Shown in pieces: positions 1 through 6,707 of a stretch of DNA of 8,563 bases. Below the pieces are notes generated by a model, which worked only from the letters and a program-made list of their open reading frames with translations, was not told the origin of the DNA and did no database searches. Every line of letters begins with the position of its first letter. The first letter of the stretch is position 1. Source of the DNA: an uncultured Verrucomicrobiota bacterium (GTDB taxonomy: Bacteria; Verrucomicrobiota; Verrucomicrobiia; Limisphaerales; UBA9464); NCBI GenBank assembly GCA_903864375.1, contig CAIPFS010000098.1, positions 1 through 8,563 of the forward strand, given 5' to 3'. The position numbers and the translations under genes were made by a program.

Positions 1-43
1 CCCTCATGCTTCCTCAATCCGTTTCAGCGGGCTCGAAGCTACC

Positions 44-71
44 TTGATTTGCCTCCGCCAGCACCGATATT
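44..71 (+). promoter_or_regulatory. Possible sigma70-like promoter for dps
   Basis: TTGATT (44-49) and GATATT (66-71) are separated by 16 bp, and the expected transcription start lies about 10 bp before the ATG at 89. This would give a very short leader, consistent with the absence of a Shine-Dalgarno sequence before dps. The match is imperfect and rests on inspection alone. The rest of 1-88 holds no identifiable gene. Plus-strand frames 1 to 3 are open from the window edge for only short stretches, so the tail of an upstream gene cannot be ruled out. Confidence 0.25.
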
Positions 72-88
72 GAGTTCCTATCAACGTC

Positions 89-562
89 ATGAAACCCACT
101 GTTGGCATTTCGGAAAAGGACCGGACGGCCGTGGTGAAACTTCTCATACCACTGCTCGCCGATGAGTACGTACTGTACACTAAAACCCGCAACGCACACT
201 GGAATGTGACCGGACCTCATTTCAGTCACCTCCACAAATTCTTTGAGGAACAGTATTCAACGTTGGATGAGCACATCGACGATGTGGCCGAAAGAATCCG
301 ACAGTTGGGTGCCCTTGCTCCCGCCACATTGGCCGAATTCGTCAAGATCACCCGGCTGAAGGAGCATCCTGGTCGGGAGTATTCGGCCCAGGAATTTGTC
401 CTGGAACTCTCGTCCGACCACGAGGCGGTCATCCGTCAAATCCGCGATGACGCGAACCGGGTTGGAAATCTGGGAGACGCCGGGACCCAGGACTTCCTTG
501 TTGGTCTCATGCAGGCTCACGAGAAGATCGCCTGGATGCTGCGGGTCTCTGTTAAAGAATAG
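89..562 (+). CDS. dps: Dps-family ferritin-like protein (DNA starvation/stationary phase protection)
   Basis: This 157-residue protein has the length and helical pattern of Dps mini-ferritins, which form cytoplasmic dodecamers that oxidise Fe(II) with peroxide and store the iron, limiting Fenton damage. The diagnostic stretch NAHWNVTG (35-42) is followed by FSHLH and DEHIDDVAERIRQLG (60-74). Aligned by spacing to E. coli Dps, the inter-subunit ferroxidase ligands are all present: His37, His49, Glu53 (Asp in E. coli), Asp64 and Glu68, with the conserved Trp38 beside the site. The N-terminal tail before the first helix is only about 8 residues with a single lysine, so the DNA-binding tail of E. 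coli Dps is missing; binding to DNA is doubtful. The ATG at 89 is the only plausible start, and no clear ribosome-binding site precedes it. rpiB follows 80 bp downstream on the same strand, and co-transcription is possible. Confidence 0.95.
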   Translation: MKPTVGISEKDRTAVVKLLIPLLADEYVLYTKTRNAHWNVTGPHFSHLHKFFEEQYSTLDEHIDDVAERIRQLGALAPATLAEFVKITRLKEHPGREYSAQEFVLELSSDHEAVIRQIRDDANRVGNLGDAGTQDFLVGLMQAHEKIAWMLRVSVKE

Positions 563-572
563 CCGCCCAAGA

Positions 573-640
573 CCTGCCCAGTCCGTCCAATTTTTGCCAT
601 GCGCTCTCCCTCTTGCAGTCCTTCCGGACGCCTGCCCAGT
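573..640 (+). repeat. 10-bp direct repeat in the dps-rpiB gap
   Basis: CCTGCCCAGT occurs exactly at 573-582 and again at 631-640, a 58-bp period within an 80-bp intergenic gap. The second copy ends 2 bp before the rpiB ATG and occupies the place where a ribosome-binding site would lie. It could be a regulator site, a small duplication, or chance in C-rich sequence. No terminator hairpin with a T run is visible here. Confidence 0.4.
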
Positions 641-642
641 TC

Positions 643-1083
643 ATGAAAATCGCGATGGGTTCTGATCACGCCGGTTGGTCACTGAAGGAGGAGATCAAGG
701 AGTGGCTGACAAAACAGGGGCATGAGGTGATCGATTTTGGCACGCATGATGCGACTCCGTGCGACTACCCGGATTTTGTACTTCCTGCCGCCCGGGCCGT
801 TGCCCGGGGAACCGCCGAAAGAGGAATTGTTCTGGGAGGATCCGGTAATGGCGAGGCCATGGCTGCCAACAAGATTCGAGGGATTCGATGCGGCCTTTGT
901 TTAAGCACGGAACTGGCCCGACTGAATCGGGCGCACAACGATGGCAACGTGCTGTCCCTTGGTGCCCGGATGATTTCGTCCGCGTTGGCGATCGACATCC
1001 TTCAGGTCTGGCTCGCCACGCCATTCGAGGGCGGACGACATCTGGCGCGCCTCGCCAAGGTCAATGGCTTGGGCTCTGAATGA
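643..1083 (+). CDS. rpiB: Ribose-5-phosphate isomerase B (actinobacterial-type active site)
   Basis: RpiB interconverts ribose 5-phosphate and ribulose 5-phosphate in the cytoplasmic non-oxidative pentose phosphate pathway. The ATG at 643 gives 146 residues beginning MKIAMGSDHAG, matching the family N-terminus. An upstream TTG at 613 would add ten unrelated residues and is rejected. Visible residues include Asp8-His9 (sugar binding and ring opening), DYP (41-43), the loop GGSGNGE (65-71) with AANK after it, His98-Asn99 in the RAHNDGN segment, and Arg132 and Arg136 in the phosphate-binding tail EGGRHLARL. The catalytic Cys66 of the E. coli enzyme is replaced by Gly65, while Glu71 sits where Mycobacterium tuberculosis RpiB uses Glu75 as its base. 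This is therefore the Glu-type enzyme and is expected to be active. An allose-6-phosphate isomerase role is less likely because those enzymes generally keep the Cys loop. No Shine-Dalgarno sequence is seen. Confidence 0.93.
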   Translation: MKIAMGSDHAGWSLKEEIKEWLTKQGHEVIDFGTHDATPCDYPDFVLPAARAVARGTAERGIVLGGSGNGEAMAANKIRGIRCGLCLSTELARLNRAHNDGNVLSLGARMISSALAIDILQVWLATPFEGGRHLARLAKVNGLGSE

Positions 1084-1296
1084 TCGCAGCGCCGTCGTCC
1101 GGTGGTTCGTCCCGAGGGGAGGAGGCTTCCAGCCTTCTGAAGCGATTCGCGGCACCCTGAAGAGAATCTGGTGCGCCACGCCGCCGGCAACGAACCCCTA
1201 GCGGACGGGTTTCAGGCCTGATTGTCAGCCCTCAAATCGAGCGCAATTCTCTCTCCAGGGGGTTGTTATTGCCAGTAGGCGGCGTAGCGTTACCTC
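1084..1296. other. 213-bp non-coding spacer with nested inverted repeats
   Basis: No convincing gene is present. GGTTCGT (1104-1110) is the exact reverse complement of ACGAACC (1190-1196). It encloses two smaller inverted repeats: a 7-bp stem with one G-U pair at 1121-1137 (AGGCT-TCC-AGCCT core) and GCACC/GGTGC at 1152-1174. A competing stem, GAACCC/GGGTTT with one G-U pair, lies at 1192-1212. The layout could be a multibranched RNA (an rpiB 3' end or a leader for the next gene) or a dispersed palindromic repeat. No T run follows any stem, so an ordinary intrinsic terminator is not clear. Confidence 0.4.
1222..1250 (+). promoter_or_regulatory. Weak candidate promoter for the DUF1501/PIG-L pair
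   Basis: TTGTCA (1222-1227) matches five of six bases of the -35 consensus. After 17 bp comes AATTCT (1245-1250), which keeps the A at -10 position 2 and the final T but is otherwise poor. Transcription would start near 1257 and give a leader of about 40 nt before the ATG at 1297. Offered only as the best candidate in the spacer. Confidence 0.2.
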
Positions 1297-2763
1297 ATGT
1301 GGTCCCGGTTGAATGAAGAGGCTCATCTTGCTGGTGCGCGAGCATTGACCCGTCGTCAGTTTTTCCAGCGATCGGGTGCCCTGAGTTTGGGGGCCATGGC
1401 GCTCACCGAACTGGGTGCCGGCAGGGTGCTGGCGGGTGGCGATAATCCGCTTGCCCCCCGGCCCTCCCCCCTCCCGGGGAAGGCCAAATCGGTCATCTAC
1501 CTTCACATGTCCGGTGCGCCCCCTTCGCTTGACCTGTTGGATTGGAAACCGGAACTGAAGCGCCGCCACATGGAGCCGTGTCCCGAAGAGCTGATTCGGG
1601 GCAAGAAGTTCGCCTTCATCAAAGGCGTCCCCAAACTCCTGGGGTCCCCCTACCGTTTCAGTCAACAGGGTCAGGCAGGAGCCTGGTTTTCTGAAGCCAT
1701 TCCGGGAATGGCCAGCATTGCCGACGACATGACCGTCATCCGGTCGATGAATACCGACCAATTCAATCATGCCCCCGCCGAGCTCTTCGTTTTTACCGGC
1801 AACATGCGGCCGGGGAACGCCAGTCTTGGTTCCTGGATCACCTATGGACTCGGTTCATTGAACCAGAATCTGCCCGGCTTTGTGGTGCTTCTCAGCGGAG
1901 GCACTGATCCGACTGGCGGAAAAAGCCTCTGGAGTTCGGGGTATCTCCCCGGTGTTTATCAGGGCACCCAGTGCCGCTCCACCGGCGAACCCATCCTCTA
2001 CGCCTCGGATCCGAATGGTATGGGACGTCACAATCGTCGCCGGACGCTGGATGCCCTCCGTGAATTAAATGAAGCAGAGGCCCGGCAGTATGGAGACCCG
2101 GAAACATTGACTCGCATCGAGCAATATGAGCTGGCCTACCGGATGCAGGCGAGCGTTCCGGATGTTTTTGATATCCGGCGCGAGTCCGAGGCCACCCGGG
2201 CCATGTACGGAGCCAAACCAGGCGAGGGAAGCTTTGCGAACAATTGCCTTCTGGCGCGCCGCCTGGTGGAGCAAGGGGTCCGGTACGTCCAGCTCTACGA
2301 CTGGGGATGGGATATTCACGGCACCGGTTCGGGGGATGATCTCATGGAGGCTTTCCCTCGCAAGTGCCGCGACGTCGACCGGGCCTGTGCGGCCCTGATC
2401 AATGATCTGAAGCAGCGTGGTCTCCTCGACGAAACCCTCGTCGTCTGGGGCGGTGAATTTGGCAGGACGCCGATGAATGAAGCCCGGGGAGGCTCCACAT
2501 TCCTCGGTCGCGACCATCACCCCGCCTGCTTCTCCATTTGGATGGCGGGTGGCGGCATCGGAGGCGGGCGCGTTTTCGGTGAAACCGACGATTTTGGTTA
2601 TTCCATTGTCCGTGACAAAGTGACTGTCCGGGACCTCCAGACCACGATCCTCCATCTGATGGGTGTTGATGCTCATGCGTTCTCGTACCGTTATCAGGGA
2701 CTCGACCAACGCCTCATCGGACCCACGGGTGAAGGCCGGGTGGTCACCGAAATTCTCGCCTGA
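1297..2763 (+). CDS. Tat-exported DUF1501 family protein (alkaline phosphatase/sulfatase-like fold)
   Basis: This 488-residue protein belongs to the DUF1501 family, which is abundant in Verrucomicrobia and Planctomycetes, related to the alkaline phosphatase/sulfatase superfamily, and of unknown substrate. The N-terminus carries a twin-arginine signal, LTRRQFF (17-23), then a hydrophobic stretch ending near residue 46, so it is probably exported folded. Family landmarks follow in order: HMSGAPPSLDLLDWKPEL (70-87), NLPGFVVLLSGG, YELAYRMQ (277-284), the LLARRLVEQGVRYVQLYDW block with WDIHG near 338-342, WGGEFGRTP (384-392), and GRDHHP (404-409), whose Asp and His residues are candidate metal ligands. 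The C-terminus HLMGVD is typical. Length and motifs indicate an intact protein. No Shine-Dalgarno sequence precedes the ATG, but this start keeps the Tat motif. The stop overlaps the start of the next gene by one base. The usual DUF1549/DUF1553 cytochrome-domain partner is not adjacent. Family is certain; function is not. Confidence 0.92.
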   Translation: MWSRLNEEAHLAGARALTRRQFFQRSGALSLGAMALTELGAGRVLAGGDNPLAPRPSPLPGKAKSVIYLHMSGAPPSLDLLDWKPELKRRHMEPCPEELIRGKKFAFIKGVPKLLGSPYRFSQQGQAGAWFSEAIPGMASIADDMTVIRSMNTDQFNHAPAELFVFTGNMRPGNASLGSWITYGLGSLNQNLPGFVVLLSGGTDPTGGKSLWSSGYLPGVYQGTQCRSTGEPILYASDPNGMGRHNRRRTLDALRELNEAEARQYGDPETLTRIEQYELAYRMQASVPDVFDIRRESEATRAMYGAKPGEGSFANNCLLARRLVEQGVRYVQLYDWGWDIHGTGSGDDLMEAFPRKCRDVDRACAALINDLKQRGLLDETLVVWGGEFGRTPMNEARGGSTFLGRDHHPACFSIWMAGGGIGGGRVFGETDDFGYSIVRDKVTVRDLQTTILHLMGVDAHAFSYRYQGLDQRLIGPTGEGRVVTEILA

Positions 2764-2765
2764 TG
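2761..2765 (+). promoter_or_regulatory. TGATG stop/start overlap (translational coupling)
   Basis: The DUF1501 stop TGA (2761-2763) and the PIG-L start ATG (2763-2765) share the A at 2763. With no separate promoter visible, ribosome re-initiation is the likely way the second gene is translated, which ties the amounts of the two proteins together. Confidence 0.8.
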
Positions 2766-4688
2766 AAACCCTTCCGACGGTGGTCGGCCTGGCTGTCCGC
2801 CATGGTCGGTCTTTTGCGTCTGGCCGCCCAGACCAACCCCCCGGTGGAGCTTCCCGAGGGGGCGGCCTTCCTCAAGGCGGATATCCTCGGGATCTTTGCC
2901 CACCCTGATGACGAAACCGGGGCGGCGACCACTCTTGCCACCTATGCCCTTCAGCAGGGGAAATCGATTGCGATCGTCTATTGCACCCGCGGGGAGGGGG
3001 GAGGCAATGCCGTCGGCACCCAGTCTGGAACCGCCCTCGGCATTCTCCGTGAAGCCGAGTTGCGGTCGGCTCTTTCCCGATTGGGAGTCCGCTCCGCCTG
3101 GTTTCTTGACGCGGAAGATTTTGCTTATACGGAAGACCTCCGGATCTCTCTCGAGAGGTGGGACCACCTCGATCGCCTTCAACGGTTGGTCCGGTTGGTG
3201 AGGGCGCTCCGGCCCGAGGTCATCGTGACCCAGGACCCGGCACCACGTCCGGGACAGCACGGCAACCATCAGGCGGCTGGGGTGATGGCGCTTGAAGCCT
3301 TCGATGCAGCGGCCGACCCCAACCGATTTCCCGATCAAGTCACCCATGAAGGCTTGTCCCCCTGGCGTCCGAGGAAGCTGTACTGGTCTGGGGCACGCGG
3401 CACCGGTACCATCGTCACGCCCGCTGCGACATTGCCGGATGGACGGGTTCTAATCGACGTTGTGGCCTCAGCTTTATCTGCGCATCGATCCCAAGGATTT
3501 GGGCGGATAAGCCCGGCTCCATGGATGCGGGCGCCACAATCGTGGATTCTGGTTAAGAGCGCGGTCCCGTTTGAGGCTGGGGAAACGAATTTTTTCCGGG
3601 GACTGCCACTCGCCGAACCCGTTCCCGACCGGCTGCTGGCTGATGGCGATGACCCGGCGTCGGCCGACCTCCAGCTCCGATTCCGATCCAGGCCTGCCGT
3701 CGAGACCTATTTTCAAGTGTGCCGCGAGCAACGGATTCAGCATGCCGCCGAGTCGTTTTCGGCCGATCTGCCGGTGGTCGCCGGTGAAGCCTCCGATGTG
3801 GGACTTTGGGTGGCCAACCCTTCTGCCAACGCTGGGAACGCCGACGTTCACCTCACAGTTCCCCCCGGATGGCAGGTCGCATCCGATTTTCATATGCGTT
3901 TTTCCCCGGCGCGGACCAACATCCACCGCATTTGGATTACCCCTCCCCGGGAGGGATTGCAGGATGGAGATGTGTCGCTCACCGCCCGGGTCGATGGACG
4001 CGAGTTGCACGCCGCGGCACGCCTTCATCCAGTTCCCCATCTGAGAATTCCGGCGGTGCCGGCCCCTCTTTTGGCTGATGCACCGGAGGACGATGCCGCG
4101 TGGCTGGCGGTTGCCTCCCATGAAATCCCATCCACCCACGTTTGGGAGGGAACCGTCCGGGATTCCTCAGACAGCAGTGCCTCCTTTCGAGTCGCCCACG
4201 ACCTGGAAAACCTCTATTTTGAAGTCCGGGTCCATGACGATCAGGTGGTTTCGAACCTGGCACCCCAGGATATTCGGGCACATTGGCGAACCGATTCGGT
4301 GGAACTCTGCATCGATCCCGCAGTTGCCTCCCCTCATACCCTTCGCTGTTTCAAACTGGGTATTGTTCCCTTCGATACCGCGGGTCACGTGGGGGCGGCG
4401 CGGGATGCCGATGCGCGTCCGGGCCCGGTGGCGGAGACCTCACCGGGAACCCGTCTGTTCTCCTGGCGGACCCCGGAGGGGTACGGAATCCGTGCGATCA
4501 TTCCAAAGTCTGAAGCGGGCATTGCCCCCGAAGGACAGCCCCGGATTGGCTTGAATGTTCTTGTCTACGATGCGGATCAACCGGGGGCCAGGGTGGGCGA
4601 CAATGTGGGCAAATCCAGGATTGCATGGGCACCCCGTTCCGGAGTTCAGGGTCGACCTGAAGACTGGGGCCGGGCCGATCTGCGTTGA
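2763..4688 (+). CDS. Secreted PIG-L (LmbE-like) deacetylase with NEW3-like and CBM9-like domains
   Basis: The 641-residue product starts with a Sec-type signal (basic MKPFRRW, then a hydrophobic run to about residue 22, possible cleavage near LAA/Q). A PIG-L/LmbE zinc de-N-acetylase domain follows from about residue 40: AHPDDE (46-51) supplies His47 and Asp50 as metal ligands and Asp49 as probable base, CTRGEGG lies at 74-80, and QHGNHQAAG (165-173) supplies His169 with His166 nearby. Members of this family remove N-acetyl groups from amino sugars such as GlcNAc. Residues of about 335-425 resemble a NEW3-type beta-sandwich (segment VPPGWQV). Residues from about 435 to the end look like a family-9 carbohydrate-binding or DOMON-type module: LYFEVRVHDDQV, then DSVELCIDP, then a final strand ending in IAWAP. 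The architecture suggests deacetylation of an extracytoplasmic glycan or glycoside held by the C-terminal module; the substrate is unknown. It is coupled to the DUF1501 gene. Domain limits are approximate. The 33-bp gap to the convergent gene downstream has no obvious hairpin. Confidence 0.88.
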   Translation: MKPFRRWSAWLSAMVGLLRLAAQTNPPVELPEGAAFLKADILGIFAHPDDETGAATTLATYALQQGKSIAIVYCTRGEGGGNAVGTQSGTALGILREAELRSALSRLGVRSAWFLDAEDFAYTEDLRISLERWDHLDRLQRLVRLVRALRPEVIVTQDPAPRPGQHGNHQAAGVMALEAFDAAADPNRFPDQVTHEGLSPWRPRKLYWSGARGTGTIVTPAATLPDGRVLIDVVASALSAHRSQGFGRISPAPWMRAPQSWILVKSAVPFEAGETNFFRGLPLAEPVPDRLLADGDDPASADLQLRFRSRPAVETYFQVCREQRIQHAAESFSADLPVVAGEASDVGLWVANPSANAGNADVHLTVPPGWQVASDFHMRFSPARTNIHRIWITPPREGLQDGDVSLTARVDGRELHAAARLHPVPHLRIPAVPAPLLADAPEDDAAWLAVASHEIPSTHVWEGTVRDSSDSSASFRVAHDLENLYFEVRVHDDQVVSNLAPQDIRAHWRTDSVELCIDPAVASPHTLRCFKLGIVPFDTAGHVGAARDADARPGPVAETSPGTRLFSWRTPEGYGIRAIIPKSEAGIAPEGQPRIGLNVLVYDADQPGARVGDNVGKSRIAWAPRSGVQGRPEDWGRADLR

Positions 4689-4721
4689 ACCGTCATTGAA
4701 GACCTTGCTTTCCCCGACCTG

Positions 4722-6557
4722 TTACTTCACCAGCCCCTGGCCGGCCTGCATTTCGGCCAGTCGACGGTAGGCCCCGTTCTCCTTCCGGATGAGTTCGGAG
4801 TGGGTGCCTGATTCCAGGACGCTTCCCGACTCAATAAAATAGATCCGATTCGCATGGCGGATGGTGGAAAGCCGGTGGGCAATGATGAAGGCGGTCCGCC
4901 CTTCCAGGAGTACTTCCAGCGCCTGCTGAATCAGGTGCTCGTTCTCGGAATCGAGGGAACTGGTCGCCTCATCCAGGATCAGGATGGCGGGATTCTTGAG
5001 CAGTGCCCGTGCGATCGCGATCCGTTGGCGCTGTCCCCCGGATAGTTTGACGCCGCGCTCCCCCACCAGGGTGGAATAGCCTTCCGGAAACCGTTCGACA
5101 AATTCATGGCATACCGCCCGCTTCGCTGCCAATCGCACCTCCTCCGGAGTGGCATCGGGACGTCCGTAACGGATGTTTTCCTCAATGGTTCCTCCGAACA
5201 GGAGGACTTCCTGGGGAACGATGGCGAGGTGCTGCCGAAGCTCTTCCACGGGAATCTCCGTGGCCGGACGCCCATCAAACCGGAGTGAACCCCGAACTGG
5301 GTCATAAAAACGGAGCAACAACGAGACGATGGTCGATTTGCCGGCGCCACTGGGGCCGACAAGAGCGATTTTTTCCCCGGGTGCCGCCTCCAAAACGAGG
5401 TCTTTCAAGACCAGGGTGTCGGGACGCGACGGATAGCAGAAGTCAACGTGGTCGAATTGAACCGCCCCCGTCAGTCGGGTCGCCGGACGTACCAGACGGG
5501 CAACCCTTTTTAGAACCACGATTTCTTCCGGTTCATTCATCAGCTCCCGGACCCTCTCGGTGGCGCCAAGGGTCTTTTGAACCTGGCTGAAGACCTCGGC
5601 AAAAGAGGCCACCGATCCCCCCACAAAGGTCGTGTACAGCAGGAATCGGGTCAGCTCCCCGAAAGACAATTCCCCGGCCAGCATCAGCCGGGCTCCGTAC
5701 CAAAAAACGAGGACGATGGAGCCAAACACACCGAAGATGATGAATGAAATCAACGAGGCGCGCATCCGGGCGGTGCGAAGGATGATTTGCAAAAAGGCGT
5801 TGAGACTTCGGGTGTAACGGTCCAGTTCAAAGTGCTCATTTCCAAAGGCCTTCACCCCGGCAATTCCGTGAAGGGATTCCTCCACCACCGTGGCTCCTTC
5901 GGCGAGCCGGTCCTGTCCTGACCGGGAGAGTCCCCGGATGCGCCGCCCCATGAAAATGGCCGCAAGGAGCAGCACCGGAAAGGTGGAGATCATCACGGCG
6001 CTCAAGCGGAGGGATGTAACCGCGATCAAGGTGATGCCACCCACCATGAGCGCGGATTGCCGGAGAAACTGCGGAATCGTGGAGGTCAGCGTGTCCTGAA
6101 TGACGGCGAGATCGGTTCCCAGACGGCTCGAAAGCTCTCCCACCCGACGCTGGGCAAAAAAGGTCATCGGTTGCCCCAGTAGATGGGCAAAGGTTTCTCT
6201 TCGCAGGTCCACCAGGGCCGATTCCCCGCACCGGTTGAACCCGTAGGAGGAAATGAAGGAGAAGGCTGCCTGCACCGCCAGAGTGGCCAGCAGGGTCAGT
6301 GCCAGATGGTCGATTGCTGACGGACCGCTTCCGTTACCGGGGTGGGTTCGGGAGGCGTCGAGCAGTTGGCCGGTGAGGTAGGGAAAGGCCAATCCCAGGG
6401 ATGCGGAAATAAACAAGGACCCCACCGACGCCAAAAAGCGCCAGCGATACGGTAGAAGGTACCGGAAAATGCGGGCCGCCTGACGAAACGATTCCCGTTT
6501 GTCGACGCGCTTCCCGGGACCGGAATTCGAAGGGGTCGATGGTTCGGTTTCAGACAC
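4722..6557 (-). CDS. MsbA-like ABC exporter half-transporter (fused TMD and ATPase)
   Basis: This 611-residue inner-membrane protein has an N-terminal type IV (exporter) membrane domain with six predicted helices at about 41-63, 84-106, 161-181, 186-203, 268-290 and 301-323. A complete nucleotide-binding domain follows: Walker A GPSGAGKST (401-409, Lys407), Q-loop in IVPQEVLLF, signature LSGGQ (505-509), Walker B with Asp529 and catalytic Glu530, D-loop SSLD, and H-loop His561 in AHRLST. All catalytic positions are canonical, so a homodimer with two working ATP sites is expected. The cargo could be lipid, drug or peptide; the family cannot be resolved further by eye, and no protease domain or partner subunit is present. 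The start is GTG at 6557: an in-frame TAG lies four codons upstream and no ATG exists before the membrane domain. No Shine-Dalgarno sequence is seen. It is transcribed divergently from the DUF3500 gene and convergently with the PIG-L gene. Confidence 0.95.
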   Translation of the reverse strand: MSETEPSTPSNSGPGKRVDKRESFRQAARIFRYLLPYRWRFLASVGSLFISASLGLAFPYLTGQLLDASRTHPGNGSGPSAIDHLALTLLATLAVQAAFSFISSYGFNRCGESALVDLRRETFAHLLGQPMTFFAQRRVGELSSRLGTDLAVIQDTLTSTIPQFLRQSALMVGGITLIAVTSLRLSAVMISTFPVLLLAAIFMGRRIRGLSRSGQDRLAEGATVVEESLHGIAGVKAFGNEHFELDRYTRSLNAFLQIILRTARMRASLISFIIFGVFGSIVLVFWYGARLMLAGELSFGELTRFLLYTTFVGGSVASFAEVFSQVQKTLGATERVRELMNEPEEIVVLKRVARLVRPATRLTGAVQFDHVDFCYPSRPDTLVLKDLVLEAAPGEKIALVGPSGAGKSTIVSLLLRFYDPVRGSLRFDGRPATEIPVEELRQHLAIVPQEVLLFGGTIEENIRYGRPDATPEEVRLAAKRAVCHEFVERFPEGYSTLVGERGVKLSGGQRQRIAIARALLKNPAILILDEATSSLDSENEHLIQQALEVLLEGRTAFIIAHRLSTIRHANRIYFIESGSVLESGTHSELIRKENGAYRRLAEMQAGQGLVK

Positions 6558-6645
6558 GCGCGGAGCCTAGTCGATGCCGGACCAACTCCCAAGTCGCAGC
6601 GGTTCGTGCGATCTTGAATCCGTAACCGGATGGCTTCGCCGTCGG

Positions 6646-6653
6646 TTTATAGA
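6646..6653. promoter_or_regulatory. Shared -10-like element between divergent genes
   Basis: Within a GC-rich 150-bp divergent spacer, the AT-rich island TTTATAGA reads as TATAGA on the plus strand (6648-6653) and TATAAA on the minus strand (6651-6646). On the plus strand, transcription would start near 6660 and leave a leader of about 48 nt before the ATG at 6708. On the minus strand it would start near 6639, about 80 nt before the GTG at 6557. No good -35 box lies at normal spacing on either strand (TTGAAT at 6614-6619 is too far away), so this is tentative. Confidence 0.25.
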
Positions 6654-6707
6654 ATGGACTCCGAGCAGACTTCATCGTCATTTTTCACCCAACAACTTTC
6701 ACGGTTC

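Noticed and set aside
1..88. Possible 3' end of an upstream plus-strand gene
   Set aside because: Short open stretches from the window edge exist, but there is too little sequence to recognise a product.
613..642. N-terminal extension of rpiB from a TTG at 613
   Set aside because: The family starts at MKIAMGSDHAG; the extra ten residues match nothing and would use a rarer start codon.
1212..1221. 10-bp palindrome TCAGGCCTGA considered as an operator
   Set aside because: A palindrome of this size is expected about once per kilobase by chance and it has no second copy nearby.
1225..1770. Minus-strand open frame of 181 codons across the DUF1501 start and the upstream spacer
   Set aside because: Most of it is antisense to the Tat signal and conserved DUF1501 core; no family resemblance and no ribosome-binding site.
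2065..3347. Long minus-strand open frames of more than 210 codons opposite the DUF1501 and PIG-L genes (2065-2709 and 2694-3347)
   Set aside because: They lie wholly antisense to genes with clear family motifs, and their translations are rich in Arg, Pro and Gly with no recognisable domain, as expected for shadow frames in GC-rich DNA.
6630..6707. N-terminal extension of the DUF3500 protein from ATG at 6630 or 6654
   Set aside because: It would place about 26 or 18 polar residues ahead of a good Sec signal peptide; the start at 6708 is simpler.
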